A DNA stretch of 18,988 nucleotides from Legionellaceae bacterium (GCA_947504795.1 CANNJG010000018.1:1-18988), one strand, 5' to 3'; positions 7,952 through 16,818 are shown, numbered from the stretch's first letter. Notes: a model not told the origin generated them from the letters alone. Numbers and translations: made by a program.

Positions 7952-8725
7952 CTACTCTCCCTTAAATCGCGGCGTGCGCTTGGTGAGAAAAGCATCCACC
8001 CCTTCATTTTTATCCACACTTGCACAGGTTTTAGAAAACTGTAAAGCTTCAATATGTAACGCGTCTGTTAAAGACAGATCATAGCCATGATCAATCGTTT
8101 CCATAACGCTCTGGATAGCAAGGGGTGCCATAGCTAAAATGGTGTGTAACACGTGCATGGCTTTATCTTCTAATTCGGCTAACGGAACCACATCAGACAC
8201 CAACCCCCACTGTTTCGCAGTCTCAGCATCGATGGCACGTCCAGTCAAACACATGTCTAACGCGCGCCCTTTCCCAACTAATCGCGCCAAGCGTTGGGTT
8301 CCACCATAGCCAGGAATAACGCCTAATTTTACTTCGGGTTGCGCAAACTGCGCAGTATGTGCCGCGATGCGAAGGGTTGCGGCCATAGCCAATTCGCAGC
8401 CACCGCCAAATGCATAGCCATTGATTGCAGCCAATGAAGGCTTGCCCAATGTCTCTAATAACCGAAACACCGTTTGACCGACTAGCGCAAACGCATATCC
8501 AGTTTGCGCATCACATACGGCTAATCGCGTAATATCAGCACCCGCACAAAAAGCTTTGCCTTGTCCGCTAATCAACACCGCTTTAATAGCAGTCGTTTGC
8601 TTCGCGGTAGTCAATAAGGTGGTTAAAGTGGTGAGTACTTCTTCATTAAGCGCATTTAATTTATCGGGACGATTCAGCATAATTACCAGAACGCCATCAC
8701 GCATGGAATGTTCTATAACAGCCAT
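7952..8725 (-). CDS. Enoyl-CoA hydratase (methacrylyl-CoA step of valine degradation)
   Basis: This 257-residue crotonase adds water to an enoyl-CoA. Both catalytic glutamates are present: E111 in GGGCELAMA and E131 in FAQPEVKLGVIPGYGGTQRL, with the usual 20-residue spacing. The oxyanion-hole segment AFCAGADI is at 58-65. Sequence alone would give a general short-chain enoyl-CoA hydratase. The position between isobutyryl-CoA dehydrogenase and 3-hydroxyisobutyryl-CoA hydrolase makes methacrylyl-CoA the likely physiological substrate (inference). ATG at 8725 follows a strong AGGGGGA that overlaps the stop codon of the dehydrogenase gene, with a 12-base intergenic gap, so the genes are clearly one operon. 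It might also serve general fatty-acid oxidation. Confidence 0.9.
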   Translation of the reverse strand: MAVIEHSMRDGVLVIMLNRPDKLNALNEEVLTTLTTLLTTAKQTTAIKAVLISGQGKAFCAGADITRLAVCDAQTGYAFALVGQTVFRLLETLGKPSLAAINGYAFGGGCELAMAATLRIAAHTAQFAQPEVKLGVIPGYGGTQRLARLVGKGRALDMCLTGRAIDAETAKQWGLVSDVVPLAELEDKAMHVLHTILAMAPLAIQSVMETIDHGYDLSLTDALHIEALQFSKTCASVDKNEGVDAFLTKRTPRFKGE

Positions 8726-8737
8726 CTTAAGATCCCC

Positions 8738-9892
8738 CTACTCTATCGTATACGTATCATTGAGGACCGATTTAGCAATAATCTCATGCATAATCTCATT
8801 CGTACCCTCTAAAATCTGGTGAACCCGTAAGTCACGGAATACGCGCTCGACATGATAGTCGCCTAAATAACCATAGCCACCATGCAACTGCAAAGCTCTG
8901 TCACTGATCTGAAAACCGACATCGGTCGCTAAGCGTTTGGCCATCGCACAGTATAAGGCCGCGTGGGGATGGTCTCGGTCTAAATAATCTGCAGCCTGAT
9001 ACACCATATTGCGCGCGGCCGTAAATTCAGTCAGCATATCCGCAAAATAAAAGCGTAACGCTTGTTTCTGACTCAGCGGTTCGTTAAATTGTTTGCGTTC
9101 TAGCAAGTAGCGTTGCGTGGTACGTAAACAAAATAGCGCCCCACCCAATGAGCAGGCAGCAATATTAATACGCCCACCGTTCAAAGCGGACAAAGCAATT
9201 TTAAACCCTTGCCCTTCTTCCCCGACACGATTTGTGACGGGAACACGGCAATTTGTAAAATACACCATAGTGGTGGGCTGACTGCGCCAACCCATTTTTT
9301 TTTCTAACAAGCCAAAACTCAGCCCCGGCGTATCTTTTGTAACGAGTAGGCAGGTAATGCCTCGATGCATATCGGGACTCGTCCTGACCATACACAGATA
9401 GAGATCCGCAACACTTCCTCCGGAAATAAATGCTTTAGAGCCATTCAACACATAATGGTCGCCCTCTATCACGGCACTTGTTTTCAAAGACGCTGCGTCA
9501 GAGCCAGAATCAGGTTCGGTTAAACAATAACTACCGAGCGCTTGCATTGTGGTTAATTGCGGTCCCCATTGTGAGCGCAATGCCGCTGAGGCGTACCGAT
9601 CAATCACGCCGGTCACCATGTTATGAATAGAGAGATAGGCACTACTACTCACACAGCCAACGGCTAGCTGTTCAAAAATAATAGCAGCGGCCAAACGACT
9701 GAGCTCCGAGCCCCCAATATCTGCTTTCGCAAACAGTCCGGCCATCCCTAAGCTTGCAGCTTCCCGGAAAGTTGCCACCGGAAATTCTGACTTTGCATCC
9801 CATTCGCTCGCATAGGGCTCTAGATGCGTTCGCGAAAATTCTTCTGCCATATTGCGGCAAGCACGCAGCTCTTCATTCAATTCAAATTGCAT
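8738..9892 (-). CDS. Isobutyryl-CoA dehydrogenase (acyl-CoA dehydrogenase family)
   Basis: An FAD flavoenzyme of 384 residues that oxidises isobutyryl-CoA to methacrylyl-CoA, passing electrons to electron-transfer flavoprotein. Family signatures include YCLTEPDSGSDA, LNGGRINIAACSLGGA and the C-terminal ILEGTNEIM, where E362 aligns with the catalytic base of short- and medium-chain dehydrogenases. The segment KKMGWRSQPTTMVYF is characteristic of the ACAD8/isobutyryl subgroup (human form has GWNSQPT), which is why the substrate is named. ATG at 9892 has AAGGA six bases upstream. It is the first gene of a minus-strand operon with the hydratase and hydrolase. The later valine enzymes, 3-hydroxyisobutyrate and methylmalonate-semialdehyde dehydrogenases, are not in this window. 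Confidence 0.9.
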   Translation of the reverse strand: MQFELNEELRACRNMAEEFSRTHLEPYASEWDAKSEFPVATFREAASLGMAGLFAKADIGGSELSRLAAAIIFEQLAVGCVSSSAYLSIHNMVTGVIDRYASAALRSQWGPQLTTMQALGSYCLTEPDSGSDAASLKTSAVIEGDHYVLNGSKAFISGGSVADLYLCMVRTSPDMHRGITCLLVTKDTPGLSFGLLEKKMGWRSQPTTMVYFTNCRVPVTNRVGEEGQGFKIALSALNGGRINIAACSLGGALFCLRTTQRYLLERKQFNEPLSQKQALRFYFADMLTEFTAARNMVYQAADYLDRDHPHAALYCAMAKRLATDVGFQISDRALQLHGGYGYLGDYHVERVFRDLRVHQILEGTNEIMHEIIAKSVLNDTYTIE

Positions 9893-9942
9893 CCTCGGTC
9901 CTTCTATGATTTACTTGTCTACGTTGGAACAAGAGAAGTACA

Positions 9943-10062
9943 GAACTGACGCAAAACCCCCGAGATCGAGGCTGATTTAAGATTTAATGAGGAAGTTTAG
10001 ATAGCTAAACCACCGAATTAAACACTAAATCCAACGAAAAGATCGAGGTTTTGCGTAAGTCC
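9943..10062. repeat. 120-bp MITE-like fold-back element
   Basis: The terminal inverted repeats are GAACTGACGCAAAACC at 9943-9958 and, read inward on the other strand from 10062, GGACTTACGCAAAACC (14 of 16 match). The arms stay complementary inward: GATTTAAGATTTAAT against ATTAAACACTAAATC (12 of 15), then a perfect GTTTAG/CTAAAC stem (9995-10000 and 10005-10010) around a 4-base loop. The whole element could fold into one long hairpin. It holds no ORF. It lies in the divergent region between the valine operon and recQ and shares its right end with 590-629. No target duplication is clear. Confidence 0.7.
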
Positions 10063-10129
10063 CTAAGTATATAAATAGCATTGCCCTGACCGTGTTGTAA
10101 AGTCAGAATACCCCAGGAAGAAAAATAAT

Positions 10130-11953
10130 ATGCGTTATCCAACTGAGCAAACTGCGGGTGATATCTTAAAAAATTATTATGGTTTTGACAGCTTTCGTTC
10201 GCCTCAAGCCGATATTGTTCAAGATGTAATCAATGGCAACGATGTGCTGGTACTCATGCCCACGGGTGGAGGTAAATCATTATGCTACCAAATTCCTTCA
10301 ATGATACGAGAAGGGATTGGCATCGTGGTCTCGCCTCTCATTGCGTTAATGGAAGACCAAGTCGCGGCATTAACCGAATTAGGCATTCGTGCCGCTTATT
10401 ATAACTCCTCACTCACCAGTGCGCAGGCACGAAGCGTCTTGGCACAACTCCACGCGAATCAATTGGATTTGCTCTATATTGCCCCGGAGCGCCTATTACA
10501 TAACAACTTTTTAGATCGTCTTCACGAGTGCAGCGTTGCTTTATTTGCCATTGATGAGGCGCATTGTATTTCTCAATGGGGACATGATTTTCGCCCTGAA
10601 TATGCGGCTTTGGGTATTTTAAAAGATCAATTTCCTCACGTCCCCTTAATTGCTCTCACTGCCACCGCAGATTGTCAAACTCGGCAAGATATTGTAACCA
10701 AATTAAACTATCAACCGAAACCTTATATTGCATCGTTTAATCGACCGAATATTTACTATCAAGTCTTAGTGAAACAAAATCCTGTTAAACAAATTCATGA
10801 CTTTCTCCAAACCCAACCCCCCTCTCAAGCATCAGGCATTATCTATGCGGCAACGCGCTCTGGGGTAGAAACCTTAGCGGCTAAACTTCAAGCTTATCAA
10901 TCACGCGTTCGTGCTTATCATGCAGGATTATCCTACCAAGAACGTCGTGAAGTACAAACGCAGTTTCGCCATGATCATATTGATATCGTCGTCGCCACCA
11001 TCGCCTTCGGAATGGGAATTGATAAATCGAATGTCCGCTTTGTGATTCATGTAGATGTTCCCAAGACTATCGAAAGTTATTATCAAGAAACCGGGCGCGC
11101 AGGGCGCGATGGTGTTGTTGCACGTGCATTAATGCTATTTGATCCGGCAGACAGCGCGCGATTACGTGGCTGGATTGCGGCATTGCCTCAAGAAGAGCAA
11201 CAACGCATCGAACATCACAAACTTAATCATATGATCGCCTTTGCCACCGCCACTCATTGTCGCCGGCAAATTTTATTACGCTATTTTGACGAAACGCACG
11301 AAGAAGCCTGCGGGTTCTGTGACATATGCGACCATCCTCCCATTACGATTGATGCGACTATCGCTGCGCAAAAGTTTTTATCATGTATTTACCGAGTCAA
11401 ACAAAATTACGGCTTAAATCATATCATTGACGTGTTGCGCGGGAGTGATGCGGAAAAAATTAAACTCGCGGGTCATCAACACTTATCAACTTTTGGCATT
11501 GGCACCGATCAATCAGCAGCCTACTGGAAACATATTGCGTGGCAATTAATCCATCGCAATTATTGTAAGCAAGATCCCAATCATTTTAACGTGCTGCGCC
11601 TAACGGATAAAGCCAAAGCAATTTTATTAAATCAAAAAACTATTTTTTTGACAGAGCTGGTGCATCAGCCTAAATTATCACCAAAAAAATTACCAAAATC
11701 CGTTGCTGTTTCCAGCCCATTATTCGAGACATTACGCGCACTACGACGACGATTGGCCGAAGAAGAATCCAAACCTCCGTTTTTAATTTTCAGTGATGCT
11801 ACGCTTCATGATATGATTCGGGTGATGCCTAAAAACCCCGAGCAATTATTAACAGTCTTAGGCGTGGGTCAACATAAGTTGGCGCATTATGGGCAGTATT
11901 TTTTAGAAGTATTACAACAGGTCGAATATGACCCGGTAGAAAGTGTTGAGTAA
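10130..11953 (+). CDS. recQ: ATP-dependent DNA helicase RecQ
   Basis: A 3'-5' superfamily 2 helicase for recombination and fork repair. The 607 residues match E. coli RecQ in size and layout: motif I TGGGKS at 45-50, DEAH at 142-145 followed by the RecQ aromatic-rich loop CISQWGHDFRPEY, motif V/VI region IAFGMGIDKSNVRFVIH and QETGRAGRDG. The RecQ-C-terminal zinc site is seen as the cysteines of HCRRQ near 376 and of CGFCDIC near 395-401. The C-terminal HRDC domain is at about 525-595. The start ATG at 10130 follows AGGAAG at 10115-10120. A weak promoter, TTGCCC at 10081 and AGAATA at 10105 with an 18-base spacer, lies just beyond the MITE-like element. The mrp gene follows four bases after the stop, suggesting one transcript. 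Confidence 0.97.
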   Translation: MRYPTEQTAGDILKNYYGFDSFRSPQADIVQDVINGNDVLVLMPTGGGKSLCYQIPSMIREGIGIVVSPLIALMEDQVAALTELGIRAAYYNSSLTSAQARSVLAQLHANQLDLLYIAPERLLHNNFLDRLHECSVALFAIDEAHCISQWGHDFRPEYAALGILKDQFPHVPLIALTATADCQTRQDIVTKLNYQPKPYIASFNRPNIYYQVLVKQNPVKQIHDFLQTQPPSQASGIIYAATRSGVETLAAKLQAYQSRVRAYHAGLSYQERREVQTQFRHDHIDIVVATIAFGMGIDKSNVRFVIHVDVPKTIESYYQETGRAGRDGVVARALMLFDPADSARLRGWIAALPQEEQQRIEHHKLNHMIAFATATHCRRQILLRYFDETHEEACGFCDICDHPPITIDATIAAQKFLSCIYRVKQNYGLNHIIDVLRGSDAEKIKLAGHQHLSTFGIGTDQSAAYWKHIAWQLIHRNYCKQDPNHFNVLRLTDKAKAILLNQKTIFLTELVHQPKLSPKKLPKSVAVSSPLFETLRALRRRLAEEESKPPFLIFSDATLHDMIRVMPKNPEQLLTVLGVGQHKLAHYGQYFLEVLQQVEYDPVESVE

Positions 11954-11957
11954 CGTG

Positions 11958-13013
11958 ATGACAGCAGCCCTCTATGACCTTATCTCCACCACCCGAGACA
12001 CACTATTAAACGTGAGTCTGACCGATCTCAATATCGAACCTCGGCTCGATATTCAATCAAAAACCATTCAAATTCATCTTTGTGCAAATTACCCTATTCA
12101 TTTTCTACAAGAATCCTTACTTCCCGTCATCCAAGCACAATTACCGAATTACACGTTAACCTTAACCGTAGAACAATCTATCCGCGCGCATCAAACTCAA
12201 CTGCCCGGACGAGGGTTACGGGGTGTCAAAAATATTATTGCCATCGCTTCCGGCAAAGGCGGGGTGGGTAAATCGACTGTCGCGGTCAATTTAGCCACGG
12301 GGTTAGCACGTTTGGGCGCGCGCGTTGGCCTATTGGACGCGGATATTTATGGCCCGAGTGTACCGCTCATGCTCGGTAAAGTACCGCCAGTTAGGATTGA
12401 GGGTGACAACTATTTACCCATAAACGTGCATGGGATTGATGCCATGTCGATTGGATACTTAACCCAAGAAGACAGTGCCTTGATATGGCGTGGCCCGATG
12501 TTAGCGAAATCGTTAATTCAAATGTTAGATATCACGCTTTGGAAAGATTTAGATTATTTATGTATCGATTTGCCGCCAGGTACAGGAGATATTCAATTAA
12601 GCTTAGTACAAAAAATCCCATTGGCAGGGGCCATTATCGTAACAACGCCGCAACAAGTCGCGACGTTAGATGCCGACAAAGCCATCCAATTATTTGCGAA
12701 AACCAATATTTATACCTTGGGTATTATCGAAAATATGGCGACGCATCGCTGCAGTCACTGCGGACATACCGATTCTATTTTTGGTCAAGGAGGCGCCGCA
12801 CGCTTAGCCAAACAATATGGTTGTGCCCTATTGGGACAACTTCCGCTGGATAGCCGCATTGGTCAAGCCTGTGATCAAGGATTGCCCTCAGCGATATCCA
12901 CCAACAGTGATATCGCTAGAGGGTTTTTAGCAACAGCACTGAATACCGCCAAAGTGTTAGCGCAAAGACCGCTTAATTATGCGGATAAAATGCCCCCTAT
13001 TGTACAAGGTTAA
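11958..13013 (+). CDS. apbC: Iron-sulfur cluster carrier Mrp/ApbC
   Basis: A ParA/MinD-type P-loop ATPase that binds and delivers Fe-S clusters in the cytoplasm. From ATG 11958 it has 351 residues. The first 90 are a weakly conserved MIP18/DUF59-like domain. Deviant Walker A GKGGVGKST follows at 99-107, then the Mrp signature GLLDADIYGPSVP, the switch segment CIDLPPGTGDIQLSL and the metal-binding CSHC pair at about 265-268. GTG at 11943 would give an extra five residues overlapping the recQ end; ATG 11958 with GAG seven bases upstream is preferred. Coupling to recQ is positional only; no functional link is known to me. It is convergent with the 930-residue gene, with 13 bases between the two stops. 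Confidence 0.93.
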   Translation: MTAALYDLISTTRDTLLNVSLTDLNIEPRLDIQSKTIQIHLCANYPIHFLQESLLPVIQAQLPNYTLTLTVEQSIRAHQTQLPGRGLRGVKNIIAIASGKGGVGKSTVAVNLATGLARLGARVGLLDADIYGPSVPLMLGKVPPVRIEGDNYLPINVHGIDAMSIGYLTQEDSALIWRGPMLAKSLIQMLDITLWKDLDYLCIDLPPGTGDIQLSLVQKIPLAGAIIVTTPQQVATLDADKAIQLFAKTNIYTLGIIENMATHRCSHCGHTDSIFGQGGAARLAKQYGCALLGQLPLDSRIGQACDQGLPSAISTNSDIARGFLATALNTAKVLAQRPLNYADKMPPIVQG

Positions 13014-13026
13014 GCCATTTATGCCT

Positions 13027-15819
13027 TCATCCCAGTTGCGGAATAACACCGTACTGTGCTTTTTGAGTAATAGGGAGCAATAAACGTTCGGATGACGTGG
13101 GCACATGAAATAAGCCAAACGTTAAGATAGCACCCATCGTTTTATCTAAACTAAATTGCGCATCTACCTCACGTCGGCAAGCAGCTACTTCGGCGAAAGA
13201 TACTCGGTAGTTTTTTTGCTGATATTCAATGTCGTAACGCTTATTCACGTAAGCAGGATGATTGTCCAAATCAGATTCATTCCACATTTTTGTTTTTAAC
13301 TGGTTTAAAATATCCGCTTTTTGCTGACTCGCTGGCTCGTCTCGTAATCTTAATCTGGCGATTACAATCTTAATCTGTTCCTGCCAGTCTTTATGCGTTT
13401 CGGGTTCATGACTATAACTGTATAAATATGCCTCGACGCCCTGTATGACGTAATCCTGTGCTTGTACTAGATGTCCGAAGCCTTGGCAGAGTAACTCCCA
13501 CACTGCAAACACTAACAGTTGAGTTATACTATTAGCCAAAAAGTCTACCAAAAAGACAAACCCAAACCCCCGTTCCGACGCACACGCATAGAATGACTGA
13601 AGGTTTAAATCAACTCCTAAGTAAAGAAAAAGAAATGCCTTCACACATACAAATACGGCAAGCACATACAATAGTGCTTTGCTCAAAGCTAATAAGCATG
13701 CTCTGAAATGTAACGTTCGACGACCTTCGCCTATCTGATAGGCTTGGTATTGACTGAATCCCTGAATCCAATTTTTATTTTTAGCTAAATAAACCAAAGG
13801 ATGGTGATTGTCTGCTTGCTTTATCCTGGCGGCATCGGTCAGTTTTCTGATTTTACAGGGTTCATTATAAAAAACATTTGGCCCTAATTCAACATGAATC
13901 TCACTTTGAAATTTTAGCAACATATCGAGCGTTCGCTGACTTTGTCCCACGATAGGCAGCGGTTTCAACTTGTGCTGTTTACGATATTGAATCGCTTTCG
14001 TTAACATATCTGGCGAAAGCATGGGTGCATACTTTAAAAAATCGTCAACAGAAATGTCAACATGATTTAATAAAATACGATAGGCATCTAACTGTCCCAG
14101 ATAACAAAGGACCCGCTCATCGTTGAGGTAAAATCCTAAGTCCGCCCGCAGACCAATTGGAAGAAGCGCTAATCGTTGTGCTACCCTTTTTCGTTTGTCT
14201 TGATGATTTAACTTATAACAAACGACGTCAGGATTCTGCTTCTGAGCCATTTGATATATGTCAACATCATTCTTTAATGTTGCGCCCAAATTCACCCATA
14301 ATAACCCATCCTTTGCTACCAGGGCTTTGCCGATGTCAGGATGTTCCAACAGCTTCGGTGGCAATCGTTTCAGATAGTCTGCATCTCCGTCAAAAAAATC
14401 AACCAATCCAGACACAAGGTCCCGCAACCGTTCCTCATTGGGTAAGGCATCCACTTCCTGACGCAGTATGCTTGCAAACAGCGTTAAAACTTGTTCTTTA
14501 ACGTCTGGTTGCGTACTCGCTAATAATGATACTAACTCTGGATAATCCCGAAGTTTACTCAGTATCAAGTCGGGATAAGCTTGAATGACCATCATATGTT
14601 GCGTATTATCGCGGATAGCATCGAATTGCTTGGTGGTGATGACATCGTACGTTGTACGAAAGTCCTCCCATGCCAAGTTGTTGCGAAGGGTCAATTCTCT
14701 GCACAAATTTGAGTTGTCAAGCAGTTGTTTCACCTCGATGTAATAACCTTCTTTCAACATTTTCTGGATGACCCATTGTCTAATCATGTCATCAAATTCA
14801 TGTCTGGGTTTTAGTCGGCTGATACATGATGAAACGTCGGTAATTTTATTTTTATACTTATCTAAAACAAAATTACCCAACGAATCTGTTTTGAATTCCG
14901 GGTATTCCAGTACTATAAGTTCATGGGGATTGGCATCGTCGCCAAAGTGCATTCGCAGCACTTGCAGCAGCGCGGCTATATCATCGCGATTCAATTCAGA
15001 ATTATTATCCCATGGATTGGGCCCTAAGACCGCGTTTATCTCACTGGCGAGATACGTCATCAAGGTGCAAGGCGCCTCTATCTCGTATTGTTGAAATAGT
15101 TCCTTGTGGTGCGCATTGAAACAAGCCTCTAACAATTCAGTACGCATTGACCCAGCATACGTATCTAAGATTGTCTCTTTTTGTTCAATGCCAAAATGAT
15201 GTGTGTTTGCCATCCGTACAAAATGGTCGTAGACATGAACGTTAATCGCATCGGAGATACCGTGTTGCGTATTATAGCGTTTATGCAATTCACGAATACA
15301 TTCTGCACGCGCTTTAGATAATTCATTGCGCACCCAATCTGTATCACGTTGTACTTCTTGTAAAACCGCATAAAACTCGGTGTTAATACCGACTTCGCAA
15401 ACACCCATTGCTCTAATAATCGAAGTTAACAGTGTCTTTTTGGAAACATCGGATAATTTAAAACGCGAATCTTGTGTTGTGTATAAGAATAAAAAATCCT
15501 CAAAATAACGATTACATTGCACTATGGAGAGATTATATTTACTCGAAGAAGTGTCATTTCTTTTTGTTTTAAATGCATCTAATCGCTGTTTGATTTGATC
15601 AGTAGACAAATTGTTTGGTCTTTCTGCCGCTCTAAACGTTGGTAAGCTTTTCGAAAATTGGCTGATTAAGAAAGTCCATTTTTCGTTAACATTGCTGGTT
15701 GAATAGTGAGGGCATTGCCTCAACAGAAACTCTTTTTTAGCATTTGAATAAGCTTCTCCTGAAGGGAGCATATACATTTGTTTTGAAGGAAGAAACAACG
15801 ATTCGTTATGCAGCAACAT
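13027..15819 (-). CDS. Large orphan protein, 930 residues, membrane hairpin near C-terminus
   Basis: I recognise no catalytic family. The protein has no signal peptide. Residues 1 to about 700 are soluble and mostly helical by eye, with many Leu, Asp, Gln and Lys and no tandem repeats I can define. Two long hydrophobic stretches, about 708-733 and 745-775, could form a membrane hairpin, and a soluble tail of about 150 residues follows. ATG at 15819 has GAGGTG at suitable distance upstream. The frame is intact over 2.8 kb, which argues for selection. Large helical orphans with a late membrane hairpin are common among Dot/Icm-translocated effectors of Legionellales, so an effector role is a reasonable guess. 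However, the last 30 residues do not show the glutamate-rich E-block signal often found there. It sits beside the parE 5' duplication, in what looks like variable DNA. Confidence 0.75.
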   Translation of the reverse strand: MLLHNESLFLPSKQMYMLPSGEAYSNAKKEFLLRQCPHYSTSNVNEKWTFLISQFSKSLPTFRAAERPNNLSTDQIKQRLDAFKTKRNDTSSSKYNLSIVQCNRYFEDFLFLYTTQDSRFKLSDVSKKTLLTSIIRAMGVCEVGINTEFYAVLQEVQRDTDWVRNELSKARAECIRELHKRYNTQHGISDAINVHVYDHFVRMANTHHFGIEQKETILDTYAGSMRTELLEACFNAHHKELFQQYEIEAPCTLMTYLASEINAVLGPNPWDNNSELNRDDIAALLQVLRMHFGDDANPHELIVLEYPEFKTDSLGNFVLDKYKNKITDVSSCISRLKPRHEFDDMIRQWVIQKMLKEGYYIEVKQLLDNSNLCRELTLRNNLAWEDFRTTYDVITTKQFDAIRDNTQHMMVIQAYPDLILSKLRDYPELVSLLASTQPDVKEQVLTLFASILRQEVDALPNEERLRDLVSGLVDFFDGDADYLKRLPPKLLEHPDIGKALVAKDGLLWVNLGATLKNDVDIYQMAQKQNPDVVCYKLNHQDKRKRVAQRLALLPIGLRADLGFYLNDERVLCYLGQLDAYRILLNHVDISVDDFLKYAPMLSPDMLTKAIQYRKQHKLKPLPIVGQSQRTLDMLLKFQSEIHVELGPNVFYNEPCKIRKLTDAARIKQADNHHPLVYLAKNKNWIQGFSQYQAYQIGEGRRTLHFRACLLALSKALLYVLAVFVCVKAFLFLYLGVDLNLQSFYACASERGFGFVFLVDFLANSITQLLVFAVWELLCQGFGHLVQAQDYVIQGVEAYLYSYSHEPETHKDWQEQIKIVIARLRLRDEPASQQKADILNQLKTKMWNESDLDNHPAYVNKRYDIEYQQKNYRVSFAEVAACRREVDAQFSLDKTMGAILTFGLFHVPTSSERLLLPITQKAQYGVIPQLG

Positions 15820-15853
15820 GTCAGCACCTCATAATCCAAATTTAAGCGTATGC

Positions 15854-15882
15854 AACATAGCATATGTTTGTCTTTGTGTCTA
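15854..15882 (-). promoter_or_regulatory. Candidate promoter of the 930-residue gene
   Basis: On the minus strand TAGACA (15882-15877) and TATGTT (15859-15854) are separated by exactly 17 bases, upstream of the ATG at 15819. It is back to back with the parE-like promoter at 15930-15957. Box matches are partial (TTGACA and TATAAT consensus), so the call is moderate. Confidence 0.4.
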
Positions 15883-15927
15883 AAAAAAACAAACCCGGGC
15901 CAGGATAATACGATGATGATGCAAGGC

Positions 15928-16084
15928 GATTGCATTACCACGCCTGGGTACTATAATGATTTGTAACGCTTGCAGTCTATATCCTCTGTGCCAGCGGACG
16001 GCTGCAGCCGATGCAATCGAAGTCATCCGTAGTTTGGAGCGTTGTTCGACGCGGGCCAAAAGATGTCGACGAATACTGCTCACC
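15928..16084 (+). pseudogene. Decayed duplicate of parE promoter and 5' codons
   Basis: This segment aligns almost colinearly, at an offset of 894-895 bases, with 16819-16977, the promoter and start of intact parE. Exact shared blocks include GATTGCATT, ACTATAATG, GCTTGCAGTCTAT and GCAATCGAAGTC. Similarity continues through codons for VQRRPGMY and fades near 16084. The copy has no ATG where parE has its two (ATA and GTG instead). It also carries at least one one-base shift, so it cannot encode the ParE N-terminus. The promoter part is well preserved: TTGCAT 15930-15935, 16-base spacer, TATAAT 15952-15957. It could now drive the dioxygenase-like gene that starts at 16102. Confidence 0.8.
15930..15957 (+). 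promoter_or_regulatory. parE-like promoter upstream of the dioxygenase gene
   Basis: TTGCAT and a perfect TATAAT are spaced by 16 bases. This is the promoter part of the parE 5' duplicate and is better spaced than the intact copy. The only intact gene downstream is the one at 16102, which would have a leader of roughly 140 bases containing the parE relic. Confidence 0.5.
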
Positions 16085-16101
16085 TTGCACTAGGTTAAAC
16101 C

Positions 16102-16743
16102 ATGATCACTAGCGGGCCGATCCTTAAAAAGGATAATCATACGATAGTCAAAAACGTAGTGCCTGAAGCATTTTGTGCATTGCTTGCCGATTACACCCGC
16201 TTTAAAGCCAACGCTCGACCCAATATAAAAAAAAACATAGACCCACTAGACAACGTGCACCGCGAATATGGGGATCCAATGATGGAATTATTATTGGAGA
16301 AATTAACCCCTATCGTGGAACAAGCAACGGGGCTTGAACTCTGGCCAACACTATCTTTTTACTATGTATATAAACATGGGACGCAATTACGTAAACATAA
16401 AGACCGGAGTTCATGTCAATTTGTAGCGGGAATAGTTATCGGGACTGACGAAACGTTCAAAGCACAACAACACACCTGGCCTTTGATGTTAACGCTTCAA
16501 GGTAAGGCTAAAGCGGTCGCCTTAGAGATTGGTGATGTTCTCATTTTTAAAGGTCACGAAACGGAACACTGGCGTGAGGTATTTTCAGGCAATTGGTTCA
16601 GCTCTGCGATTTTTGGATATGTGGATAAAAACGGCCCGTTTGCATTTCAAAAATACGACCAACGCGCTGCGTTGGGGAAACCCCATGTGGGGATGTTTCG
16701 TTGGTCATTGCAATGTTTGATCCAGAAATATCGTTTACGCTAG
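16102..16743 (+). CDS. 2-oxoglutarate/Fe(II)-dependent dioxygenase-like protein
   Basis: A 213-residue protein of the double-stranded beta-helix dioxygenase superfamily, which uses 2-oxoglutarate and O2 to hydroxylate a substrate. The iron triad is visible as H99 and D101 in KHKDRSSC and H156 in HETEHWRE. Family-like context includes YGDPMMELLLEKLTPIVE, LSFYYVYKHGTQLRKH, the turn IGDVLIFKGHE and the C-terminal DQR. The closest group I recall is uncharacterised bacterial 2OG oxygenases with an HxDR...HWRE pattern. The substrate is unknown, and prolyl hydroxylase activity should not be assumed. The start ATG at 16102 has AGG seven bases upstream. The gene is bracketed by the two copies of the parE 5' region, so it may have arrived with, or been trapped by, that duplication. 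Confidence 0.8.
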   Translation: MITSGPILKKDNHTIVKNVVPEAFCALLADYTRFKANARPNIKKNIDPLDNVHREYGDPMMELLLEKLTPIVEQATGLELWPTLSFYYVYKHGTQLRKHKDRSSCQFVAGIVIGTDETFKAQQHTWPLMLTLQGKAKAVALEIGDVLIFKGHETEHWREVFSGNWFSSAIFGYVDKNGPFAFQKYDQRAALGKPHVGMFRWSLQCLIQKYRLR

Positions 16744-16818
16744 GCGTGATAAGGACTGACCCCTCAACTCGATTTTCTTGTTCCAAAACACCCTTTTTGC
16801 ATTGTGTTTACTCACGAT

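Noticed and set aside
12485..12853. 122-codon ORF inside mrp/apbC
   Set aside because: Out-of-frame shadow of a well-conserved gene, with arginine- and tyrosine-rich nonsense composition.
15825..15850. PmrA-like regulatory box upstream of the 930-residue gene
   Set aside because: One CTTAAATT-like half is present on the minus strand but a second half at the right spacing is not convincing.
15890..15925. Possible third copy of the parE promoter (CCGGGCCAGGATAATACG resembling CCGGCAGGATACTATAATG)
   Set aside because: Similarity is short and lacks the downstream blocks shared by the other two copies; probably chance.
15880..16083. 67-codon minus-strand ORF
   Set aside because: It lies antisense to the parE 5' duplicate and promoter; no ribosome-binding site or family match.
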